Shown in pieces: positions 1-6,358 of a stretch of 6,358 bases of DNA. The first letter of the stretch is position 1. Every line of letters starts with the position of its first letter. The DNA is taken from contig CALCSH010000581.1 in NCBI GenBank assembly GCA_937893815.1, forward strand, positions 1 to 6,358, in the 5' to 3' direction. The DNA comes from an uncultured Anaerolineae bacterium (lineage in GTDB: Bacteria > Chloroflexota > Anaerolineae > Anaerolineales > UBA11858). The position numbers and the translations under genes were made by a program. A model generated the notes under the pieces. It was not told where the DNA came from, did not search any database, and saw only the letters and a program-made list of their open reading frames with translations.

Positions 1-848
1 CTTCCGCCCAACACGGTGATAGCAGTGGCGGCAGAGGTGCTGGTAATCTCAAAGGTGTTCGTGCCGCTTCCAAGATATACCGCCAGTTCCTCAATCGCAT
101 GGTAGATGATCGAGAGGGCAATGCCAAAACCGGTGATAAAGCTTTCTGTCATCGCACCGCTCCGAGCATTTGTATAGAAACGATCGTCAAAATACATGCG
201 GTCGGTACCGTCGCCGCCGTGAAGAGTGATCAATCCCAGAATGTCGATAACTGTGCGCGGCTGTTGGCTCACGTCGTATCCCACATGGAAGGTGTCGTCC
301 CCGCCGAGAGCGGTGACGATTGTGGGGACGGCGGGTGATGTGCCTAATAAATAAAGATTGTTGTTGCCAGCCTCCAGACGCACGTCAATTAATTCTGCAC
401 CCTGCATTCCGCCGTTGGTGAGACCAGTGGTGTAGACGCGCTGAGCGTTGTACTGGAAACCATCTGGGTAGAAGGTCATCGTGTCGCCAGCCGTTGTGCC
501 GATGGCGTAGACGGTGTCGGTGTTATTTGCCGGTCCGCGATCATTCACAGTGTACGTGCCAGTGCCGCCGTAGAAGTTGTAGATTTCATCTCCGGCGTTG
601 CCATCCAGCATGATCGAACCACTGCCATAGGCATAACCAAAGAAAGTGTCGTTACCACTACCACTGAGGAATTCGTCAATCGCGGTGCCGGGGTGAGTCA
701 CGGTGCCATCCGCGCTGGAGACGATCATCGTAGTGTCGGTGAAGGTCGGGTTGCCCATTGTAACGGTGATATCTGAAGTGATAGCGGTGAAATCAAATGT
801 GTCGTAACCGCCTGCATCGGTAACGATGTCATCTCCGAATCCGGGGAC
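1..848 (-). repeat. Post-RTX region with two 101-residue beta repeats
   Basis: Residues about 1837-2118, open at the window edge. After the VPGFGDDIVTDAGGYDTFDF cap comes FLSGSGNDTFFG and then two related units. Unit 1 includes GGMQGAELIDVRLEAGNNNL, LGTSPAVPTIVTALGGDDTF; unit 2 includes IIYHAIEELAVYLGSGTNTF, EITSTSAATAITVLGG. The matching Leu codons lie at 375 and 72, 303 bp or 101 residues apart. Each unit also has a Gly/Asp turn near its start (GGTGTYTVNDRG; HGGDGTDRMYFDDR). They resemble RTX-derived beta repeats in which the calcium-binding Asp are partly replaced (NNN, TNT). The type I secretion signal, if present, must lie further along the protein, outside the window. Confidence 0.7.
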
Positions 849-3800
849 AAATATGAAGAGATCGTTGCCTGCGTCGCCATTCAATATATCGTTGCCCGCG
901 CCGCCGTAAAGCATGTCGTTGCCGTAGCCGCCGTTGAGCGTATCGTTGCCTGCGCCGCCATAGATGAGGTCTGCTGCATTGCCGCCTATGAGAATGTCGT
1001 CATCATCGCCGCCATACAACACGGAAGGACCATCGGTACCATGCAGGGTGTCGTTGCCAGTGCCACCATAAACTGTACTGGTGCCAAAACCCGCATAAAG
1101 GTCGTCATCCCCGTCATCGCCGTAAATCTCTGCCACACCATTTCCCATGTAGTTGAGGACATCATCACCCTCGCCGCCATGCACAAGAATGCTCGCCGCG
1201 ACATCGCGGTCTACGATGAGTCGGTCGGCACCGCTGCCAAAGTCGACCACAATGTGACTCACGCCAGAAAATTCCTCGAACACTCCCATCGAATGGACTC
1301 GAATGTCATTACCACCCATGTTTTCGATGAGATAACTTTCATCGATCAAATTGGCGAAATTCTCGCCACGCCGATATCCATCGGGTCCGGCATGAAGGTA
1401 AACAGTATCGCCCTCCTGGCGGGCAATATCCGGTGGCGGTCCCCAGGTCCAAACTTTCTCAAAGCTAAAGCCAACATCGAACGAGAAGCAGACAAAACAG
1501 ACGCCGACTTCAACGTGCAGGTTCAACAAGAGCGCTAATTTGACATAGCTGGTGGTTACTTCAGCTTCCGCAGCAAATTCAACTGAGGCTTTGGCAATGA
1601 CCAGGTCGACAGTAATCTTGCCCCAGATGTAGACGCTTAGCCCAGCCGTCGCCGTCGTGGGGGTTGGTAGACCACTAAGGCAGGTGACGCCAGGCGTGCA
1701 ATTCCAGACATGGACCCTAACCGTCATTTCCAATCTGACGATCAGGAGATTGACATCCACTTTTAACTGCCCATAGATTTCAAACTGCCCATCCGACTGG
1801 ACGAAGCCTCTAATCTGAATATCGAAAACGCCGAAGAAGTCCACTTTTAGATTATCCAGAGAAATACGGAAGACTCCGTTTTCGTAGGAAATCGTGACTT
1901 CGGCAGCCATCTTGAAGATCACCGCTACCTCTACGGTCCCATTTACATTGATATAAAAGCTTGACGGCGTAACACCGAAGTGTTCTGTAGCAGAACTGGT
2001 ATTAATCTTGAACTGACCATTGCCACTGATTGTGACCAAAGGAATGCTAAGGTTAATGAGGACGTCAATGTTGGCGGCGAAGACCGGGGTAATCCCCTCG
2101 ATGAAGATACCCGCGTCGCCAATCACCTCAACCTTGCCAAAGCCGCCCAATACCAGTTTGCCTCGAAGGTGGACTACGAAACCGTCCGGTCCGAGGATCA
2201 ATTCCACCGAACCCTTAATTTCAAATACGCCGCCCAGTTCCAGTTCCAAACTACCGAAGAGGCGCATGGTGAGGGCGGCAATCTCTCCCAGTTTAGTGCC
2301 GACCACCATTCCGTCTTCGTCAATATCCAACATCAGCACAGTCTGAGCGCTGCTGGTTGTATTGAACTCGAACTGGAAAATACCTGACAATTTAAATAGG
2401 TCTTCGCCAAACAGATCAGATTTTGCGCCGCCTCCTACTTGCAGCGTACCAAACGCGCCATCGGGGGTGATGCCAAAATCGCCAACGGCGGCCAGTCCTG
2501 AGATTAACGGCATTTTCAGTGAGGCCTCAACTGCTATGCGAAGCCCGTCACTGGCAAGTTTGAAGTAGAAGCTGCCGGTTAATTCCACGATTGAAATGAT
2601 TTTCAAGACACCGCTGCCCCTGATGACGTAATACAGGCTAGGCTCTCCCTCGCTGCCATCAATCTGGGGAGCGCCTGCAGTGATTGTGAGCTCGTGGTAA
2701 TCGACTCGATCCCAGAACCGCTCCGGAACTTGATAGACATAATCCTGCAAAGTGGTATTGACGAATAACTGAAGATCCACGTCGAATTCCAGCAGCGCAG
2801 GCACAGTGGCGCCTATCTCCAAATCCAAGCGCATCGCCAGACCGTTGGCGCTGATAGCCAGCAGCCCCAGCGCATGGAAGGAGAACAGGTCGGTGCCGAA
2901 AAGATGAATGCGAAGGGAAGCATCGGCGAAGACCTGCAATTTCTCGGAACTTAATTCAAAGTCGAAGACGCCATCCAGGATGAGCACGCTAAACAGGTTG
3001 ATTTCAATCTCACCGGAGGCGGCGATCAGAAAACTGCGGTAGTTCAAATATGTCGAATCGCTGCCGGTCTTGACCTCATAACCGCCCGGCTCGTTGGGGT
3101 TGCCATCGCCATCTTCGTCGGCAACCTCCGCTGGGAAGCTGGTCATGAAATCCACTACAGCAATGTCGCCAATGGCGAGGTTGATATCCACTTTGAATTC
3201 ATTAGCGCTGGCCGTCACACCAGGGATGCCCACCAGGGCCAGTCGGAACAGGGACGCCTGGAGAGCGAAATAGACAGCTAGATCAGTCAGGGGCAATGCC
3301 TTCATGATCATAATGGCTAAATCTAAATCCTCCAGCGAGAGTCCAATGGCGCTCTCATTCACCGGATCGTCTTCATCCACCTTCAGATCGTGATTGCTAT
3401 CCCGCCGATAAGGTCCATTGATACCGACGAAGCCATAGACGTTGGAAGCGCCAATCGTCATGATCATCACATCTTTTTGGCGGCCGTCTGAGAGCGTGAC
3501 ATTCTTGGTTGGTCCCGCCTCTAGGGCCATGCTCCCTGCCAGATAAACCACACTGGCGACTTGCATTTCAAAGAACTTGATCGAAGCTCGCACGAGCATC
3601 GAGTCAAAGTCAAGCAATACAGGGTCAGCGCCGGTTTTTATCGGCAAAGCGCCGTCATGCGCGCCGGGTGCGCTCTCAAAACTGGCTTTGAAGTCAATGT
3701 ATGCTGGCAACAGGTAGGGTGCGAAGCGCAATGTCAGCAAATTCGCTTCAAGAGTCACATCAAACATCTGCGCCGTGACCACCGGCTCCATACCCACCAA

Positions 3801-6358
3801 CCCTGCGTAGGCCGCGTGAGCTTTCAATGAAATGAACGCTGGCGCAAAAGACTCAAGCGCCTCAATCGAGGCGAACAGCGTCGGCTTGAATATGGCAAGT
3901 CCGAAGTCTAAGTCTTGGATTGACAAACCCACAGAACCTGATGTTGGCGTACCATCTTCTTGAATGCCACCGATACCAACGAAGGCAAAAAGGTCCCGCC
4001 CGCCCAAGGTCAGCGAGTCAACTTCTAATGCCAGGGTATTGGGCACGCCGGGGATAATGTCACTCAGACCAACCGTTTTTACGGTCATGTCGTAGCGCGG
4101 GCCTTTCTCAAAAGCGAAGGAACCTTGCAAATGGAAAAAATTTAAGATATCGACGCGGGCAAATCCGATGGACAGCCCGATGCGATAATTGCCATCCATT
4201 TCCAACGTGACGGTCACATCGCTGCCATCCGGCTTCTTCGCTCCCGTCGGTACTTCCAACCCAGGTTCTGTCTCATCTCCCTGGTTCCAATCTGTGGCAG
4301 CCCAATCAATCACCGCCGGTCCTATCCCACCCGGCCAGTTATCCGGGTTGTCGTTGATCACGATTTCCACATCGCTCGCTTCCACCGTCAGCCAGTCTGA
4401 ACCATAGGCCGTAAAGGCCGCTGTCCCAACGCTGGCACTCAATCCAATGAAAGTCTCCAGACCCGGAATGCCTATCGGGAAGGTCGAGTTCATAATCCCC
4501 AGCGCCAGGTTCACACCGCTCAGGATGAAGCCCAACAGGTTGTCGCGCGTCGCCCAGTCCGGGTCGCTGAAGTCTGGTGACCCAAATCCGGCAAAACCCT
4601 GTACGTTGCTCATCCCCAACATCGTGGTGGCCACGTCCCAGCCCGAGATGGTGCTGAAATTCGGGCCGATTGTCACTCCGGCCACGCCCGCAATCGCTGA
4701 CGCGATCCCGTCCAGCCCAATCGTGTCTAGCGCGGCTCCCAGATTTGCCGGGATGCCCGTCGCGATCTCCACCAACTGCTGCGGCCCCTTCTCCCAGAAG
4801 AAGCTGCCTTGCAGGTGCAAAAAGTCCAACAAATGCAACTCGGCGTTCTGCGCACTCACGCCCAGCCGCTGGTTCCCGTCCCAATCAATCGTGACGGTCA
4901 CATCGCTGCCATCCGGCTTCTTCGCTCCCGTCGGTACTTCCAACCCAGGTTCTGTCTCATCTCCCTGGTTCCAATCTGTGGCAGCCCAATCAATCACCGC
5001 CGGTCCTATCCCACCCGGCCAGTTATCCGGGTTGTCGTTGATCACGATTTCCACATCGCTCGCTTCCACCGTCAGCCAGTCTGAACCATAGGCCGTAAAG
5101 GCCGCTGTCCCAACGCTGGCACTCAATCCAATGAAAGTCTCCAGACCCGGAATGCCTATCGGGAAGGTCGAGTTCATAATCCCCAGCGCCAGGTTCACAC
5201 CGCTCAGGATGAAGCCCAACAGGTTGTCGCGCGTCGCCCAGTCCGGGTCGCTGAAGTCTGGTGACCCAAATCCGGCAAAACCCTGTACGTTGCTCATCCC
5301 CAACATCGTGGTGGCCACGTCCCAGCCCGAGATGGTGCTGAAATTCGGGCCGATTGTCACTCCGGCCACGCCCGCAATCGCTGACGCGATCCCGTCCAGC
5401 CCAATCGTGTCTAGCGCGGCTCCCAGATTTGCCGGGATGCCCGTCGCGATCTCCACCAACTGCTGCGGCCCCTTCTCCCAGAAGAAGCTGCCTTGCAGGT
5501 GCAAAAAGTCCAACAAATGCAACTCGGCGTTCTGCGCACTCACGCCCAGCCGCTGGTTCCCGTCCCAATCAATCGTGACTGAGTCGCCCCCTACAGGTAT
5601 TTGGAGTCCTGCAGTCGCGTCACTGTCGTTCCAATTCGTGGCAGCCCAATCGATTACTGCCGGTCCCAACCCGCCAGGCCAACTTCCGGTGTTGTCGTTG
5701 ATCACGATTTCCACGTTATTTGTTTCAATGGTCAGCCAGTCCGAACCATAGGCTGTGAAGGCAACTGTGGAGGCGAGCGCATGCAAGCCGATAAATTGCT
5801 CTAATCCCTGAATACCCAATACCAGAGATTGCATAATTCCAAGACCTAAATCCACACCATCCAGAATAAATCCGAACAAATCCGGACTGTCGGCCCAGTT
5901 CGGGTCACTGAAATCTGGCTTCCCTAAACCGGCAAAGCCACTCACATTGCTAGCCCCGATGATGATCGCCGTAACATCCCACCCGCTGATCGTGCTAAAG
6001 TTCGAGCCGATTGTCACCCCAGCTACGCCCGCAATCGCCGCCGCAATACCATCCAGCCCAATCGTGTCTAGCGCGGCTCCCAAATTCGCCGGGATGCCCG
6101 TCGCAATCTCAAGGCCTTCCAGCAGGGTGGCATCGAATGAGAAAGTGCCTTTGAGAGCAAGAAAATCTTTTATCCTTATCTCTCCGGAAACTACTATTGA
6201 AGTTGCTGCACCCTCAAAATAGTCTAAATTGAGGAATACCCCCAGGTTATCCCCTGCCGCAATGGAATCTGCAAGAAAAGTCAGAGCGCCGGGCAGATAA
6301 CTTGCTACCAACTGCAAACGATCAGCTTGTTCATTAATATCGAGATACCACTTCCCAT
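1..6358 (-). CDS. Giant RTX-type repeat protein, internal fragment (no start or stop in window)
   Basis: One uninterrupted minus-strand frame fills the window; I checked every codon and found 2118 sense codons with no stop. Residue 1 here is the G of GKWYLDINEQ at 6354-6356, and the last complete codon is 3-5 (Gly). Domain order: tail of a module (residues 1-38), five large modules A-E (39-1105), contracted modules and a long beta-strand region (1106-1635), a WTWGPPPD junction (1636-1643), a transition domain (to 1726), RTX nonapeptides (1727-1836), and 101-residue beta repeats (to 2118). The protein is rich in Gly, Asp, Leu, Val and Ile and has only four Cys. RTX repeats of this form bind calcium and are typical of proteins exported by type I secretion; the secretion signal would lie beyond the low-coordinate end. 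Surface or secreted location is inferred. I recall similar module order in LEPR-XLL giant proteins, but could not test this. Specific function is unknown. Confidence 0.96.
849..1178 (-). repeat. RTX (hemolysin-type) calcium-binding nonapeptide array
   Basis: Residues 1727-1836 contain about twelve consecutive nonapeptide units related to GGxGxDxUx. The clear ones are GGEGDDVLN, GGTGNDTLH, GGDDDDILI, GGAGNDTLN, GGYGNDMLY, GGAGNDILN and GDAGNDLFI; weaker ones are YMGNGVAEI, a YGDDGDDDLYA unit with two extra residues, GFGTSTVY (one short), GTDGPSVLY and GGNAADLIY. Such repeats stack into a parallel beta-roll with calcium in the GGxGxD turns and fold on reaching millimolar calcium outside the cell. 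The C-terminal units are the most regular, and the N-terminal ones alternate good and eroded copies. The array ends in the common capping pattern FIFVPGFGDDIVTDAGGYDT (796-857). Confidence 0.93.
1179..1451 (-). other. WTWGPPPD junction and pre-RTX transition domain
   Basis: Residues about 1636-1726. WTWGPPPD (1428-1451) marks a sharp change from alternating strands to a Gly/Asp-rich region. It is followed by DTVYLHAGPDGYRRGE, SYLIENMGGNDIRVHSMG, FSGVSHIVVDFGSGADRLIV and DVAASILVHG. The short motifs FSGV.HI..DFGSGAD and the step into GGEGDD are what I remember from the start of RTX-like blocks in giant LEPR-XLL-type proteins; that likeness is from memory only. The Asp/Gly turns look like the first, irregular rungs of a beta-roll. 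Confidence 0.55.
1488..1499 (-). other. CFVC cysteine pair in a beta strand
   Basis: Residues 1620-1623 are C-F-V-C inside VEVGVCFVCFSFDVGF. In an extended strand both Cys would lie on roughly the same side or be close enough to pair or to bind metal. No other Cys occurs in the remaining fragment outside this pair and the CTPGVTC loop. Role unknown. Confidence 0.4.
1680..1700 (-). other. CTPGVTC hairpin, possible disulfide loop
   Basis: Residues 1553-1559 are C-T-P-G-V-T-C, a seven-residue loop flanked by VHVWN and LSGLPTPTTATAG. Two Cys around a Pro-Gly turn could form a disulfide in an extracellular protein. The following Thr/Pro-rich stretch looks like an exposed loop. Confidence 0.45.
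2232..3041 (-). repeat. Contracted modules F, G and two shorter ones
   Basis: Residues about 1106-1375. The hairpin core recurs four times: LILDGVFDFE (Gly 2970), VELTGSFYFK (2574), FKLSGIFQFEF (2382) and LELGGVFEI (2229, at the edge). Each is preceded by a strand such as AASGEIEIN or IRGSGVLKI. F and G are each followed by a strand with alternating hydrophobics (LQVFADASLRI, LRIAVEASLKM). The GASNV and GL.L..DL.L segments of the large modules are missing, so spacing falls to 188, 132, 64 and 51 residues. After F there is a non-repetitive insert with a charged aromatic stretch (YVYQVPERFWDRVDYH, 2697-2744). Likely beta-sheet-rich; function unknown. Confidence 0.65.
3084..3119 (-). other. DxDGDGxxN calcium-loop motif in module E
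   Basis: Residues 1080-1091 read DEDGDGNPNEPG. This has the DxDGDGxxN/D form of thrombospondin type 3 and related bacterial calcium loops. It lies between the AVVDFMTSFP strand and YEVKTG, exactly where B and C have WNQGDETEPG. Binding of calcium is inferred. Confidence 0.65.
3366..3401 (-). other. Dockerin/EF-hand-like calcium loop in module E
   Basis: Residues 986-997 read DSNHDLKVDEDD. Asp/Asn/Asp at loop positions 1, 3 and 5, Asp at 9 and Asp at 12 follow the dockerin and EF-hand loop spacing (DxNxDxxxDxxD). The usual Gly at position 6 is Leu. The loop sits between VGINGPYRR and the GLSLEDLDLA strand, where A-C instead carry PDFSDP(N/D)WA. Calcium binding is inferred from the spacing. 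Confidence 0.65.
3603..4205 (-). repeat. Module D, distant relative of A-C
   Basis: Residues about 718-918. It opens with LEMDGNYRIGLS and FFHLQGSFAFEKGP, which align with IDWDGNQRLGVS and FLHLQGSFFWEKGP of B and C; its core Gly (4122) is again exactly 684 bp from that of module C (4806). Further matches are DLFAFVGIGG (for GASNVxGFAG), GSVGLSIQDLDFGLAI (for GFILSGVNLALGI), MFDVTLEANL (for ASDVEIVIND) and AYIDFKASFE...LPIKTG (for AVIDWAATDW...LEVPTG). The Trp-rich signatures of A-C are absent, and the loop after FVGIGG is short with only a weak acidic character (QEDGTPTSG). Probably the same fold as A-C. Confidence 0.75.
4206..4889 (-). repeat. Module C, second copy of the exact 684-bp tandem repeat
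   Basis: Residues 490-717, identical to module B in DNA and protein. The hexamer cgtgac stands at 4206-4211, 4890-4895 and 5574-5579, so each unit begins at the same 6-bp word. Immediately below 4206 the sequence stops matching: LEMDGNYRIG replaces IDWDGNQRLG, which starts module D. Complete identity over 690 bp, including synonymous sites, means a very recent duplication, ongoing homogenisation, or an assembly error. Confidence 0.97.
4890..5573 (-). repeat. Module B, first copy of an exact 684-bp tandem repeat
   Basis: Residues 262-489. This 684-bp unit (228 codons, so in frame) is identical base for base to the next unit at 4206-4889. The identity runs 6 bp further, so 4890-5579 matches 4206-4895 (690 bp). 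Landmarks from the N-terminal side are VTIDWDGNQRLGVSAQ, LHLQGSFFWEKGP, EIATGIPANLG, STISGWDVATTM, GMSNVQGFAGFG, PDFSDPDWATRD, GFILSGVNLALGIMNS, GLETFIGL, AYGSDWLTVE, WPGGIGPAVIDWAATDWN and LEVPTGAKKPDGSDV. The pattern of short amphipathic strands and Gly/Asp/Asn turns suggests a beta-sandwich-like module, which is inference. Confidence 0.97.
5580..6240 (-). repeat. Module A, diverged member of the 220-residue repeat family
   Basis: Residues about 39-259. It carries the same landmarks as modules B and C in the same order: a strand pair ending LKGTFSFD, then EIATGIPANLGAALDTIGLD, SNFSTISGWDV, GASNVSGFAGLG, PDFSDPNWAD, GFILDGVDLGLGIM, AYGSDWLT, WPGGLGPAVIDWAATNWN and GLQIPVG. The distance from its core Gly (6147) to that of module B (5490) is 657 bp, or 219 residues, nine fewer than the 228 of B and C. 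Part of the difference is the absence of an AKKPDGSDV-like insert before the VTIDWDGN boundary. DNA similarity to B is patchy: very high around 6001-6111, low around 5761-5880. Function of the module is unknown; it is probably a beta-rich structural domain. Confidence 0.85.

Larger units (their letters stand above)
1452..2231 (-). other. Long alternating beta-strand region
   Basis: Residues about 1376-1635. The region is almost entirely short strands with alternating hydrophobic and polar residues separated by Gly/Asp/Asn turns: VELILGPDGFVVHLRGKLVL, VEVIGDAGIFIEG, IDVLINLSIPLVTISGNGQF, FYINVNGTVEVAVIF, EVTISYENGVFRISL, VDFFGVFDIQIRGF, GQFEIYGQLKVDVNL, and more to SFDVGFSFEKV. No clear unit length is visible, unlike the modules upstream. 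It could form an extended sheet, beta-helix or groove-like structure; the sequence alone does not decide. It contains all four cysteines of the window as two close pairs. Confidence 0.6.
3042..3602 (-). repeat. Module E, with two calcium-loop motifs
   Basis: Residues about 919-1105. Landmarks are SMLVRASIKFFEM, VYLAGSMALEAGP, VTLSDGRQKDVMIMTIGASNVYGF, VGINGPYRRDSNHDLKVDED, IGLSLEDLDLAIMIMK, ALVGIPGVTASANEFKVDIN and AVVDFMTSFP...YEVKTG. The order matches module D and, more distantly, A-C. The spacing from D's core Gly to E's (3534) is 588 bp, or 196 residues. This copy looks closest to what I remember as the common form of the module in giant bacterial surface proteins (an LSDG turn, GASNV, NGPY, a DxNxDxxxD loop); that comparison is from memory and not checked. 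Two acidic loops, described separately, suggest calcium binding. Confidence 0.78.

Noticed and set aside
99..338. Plus-strand 79-codon open frame near the window start
   Set aside because: It lies opposite the well-formed 101-residue repeats of the giant protein and has no support of its own.
849..1178. CRISPR-like array because of regular short repeats
   Set aside because: The repeats are 27-bp coding nonapeptides with conserved Gly/Asp codons and no spacers; they are RTX repeats.
1041..1538. Plus-strand 165-codon open frame across the RTX region
   Set aside because: It is antisense to regular RTX nonapeptides and to the strand-rich region, so it is explained as a shadow.
1980..2568. Overlapping plus-strand open frames of 135, 108 and 68 codons
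   Set aside because: Three overlapping small frames opposite a continuous strand-rich coding region are what chance gives; none shows a recognisable domain or start signal.
4339..5568. Two identical 181-codon minus-strand frames in another phase
   Set aside because: They are out-of-frame readings of the duplicated module, rich in Arg and Gly. The in-frame reading is clearly the real, motif-bearing one.
4206..5579. Insertion sequence or other mobile element as the cause of the direct repeat
   Set aside because: The repeated unit encodes the same structural module in frame, with no transposase, inverted ends or target-site duplication other than the shared 6-bp word.
4447..5751. Long plus-strand open frames of 214 and 206 codons over the repeats
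   Set aside because: They are antisense to the giant frame, are copied along with the 684-bp duplication, and encode Pro/Ser-rich sequence typical of a complementary shadow of Gly/Asp/Asn-rich codons. No ribosome binding site or protein-like pattern supports them.
6305..6358. ATG at the extreme high-coordinate end as a possible start codon
   Set aside because: The ATG at 6356-6358 is in a different frame from the giant protein and reaches a TAG stop after 17 codons (6305-6307). The true frame runs off the window edge.

Overview
The whole window lies inside one giant protein-coding gene on the minus strand. I read frame -, with codons occupying positions 3k to 3k+2, from 6356 down to 3. It holds 2118 consecutive sense codons, and neither the start nor the stop codon is in the window. 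There is therefore no intergenic DNA, promoter, terminator, RNA gene, CRISPR array or mobile element here, and every other open frame is a shadow of this gene. The protein is a repeat-built, beta-rich, cysteine-poor giant with RTX (hemolysin-type) calcium-binding repeats near its C-terminal side. That points to a Gram-negative bacterium secreting it, probably by a type I system. Base composition is intermediate. I cannot name the taxon. The domain style resembles, from memory, the LEPR-XLL-type giant calcium-binding proteins of marine and environmental bacteria.

Layout in protein order (high to low coordinates). (1) About 6356-6240: the end of an earlier module. (2) About 6240-3042: five consecutive large modules, A to E, of roughly 190-230 residues. 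They share a hairpin motif like L.GSF.FEKG, then GASNV.GF.G, a loop, a GL.L...DL.L.IM segment and a closing (V/I)D(W/F)...TG segment. B and C are an exact 684-bp tandem duplication, A is a diverged relative, and D and E are more diverged. E keeps two clear calcium-loop motifs. (3) About 3041-1452: modules shrink and merge into a long run of alternating hydrophobic/polar beta strands. This run holds all four cysteines. (4) About 1451-1179: a WTWGPPPD junction and a transition domain. (5) 1178-849: twelve RTX-like nonapeptides. (6) 848-1: a post-RTX region with two copies of a roughly 101-residue beta repeat, running off the window.

Together this reads as a long secreted or surface protein: a rod of beta modules, stiffened in places by calcium, followed by an RTX block that would fold once exported into calcium-containing medium. 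The function (adhesion, surface layer or other) cannot be decided from this piece. The most notable features are the perfect in-frame 690-bp repeat, the sharp composition difference between it and its diverged neighbour, and the stepwise shortening of module spacing along the protein.
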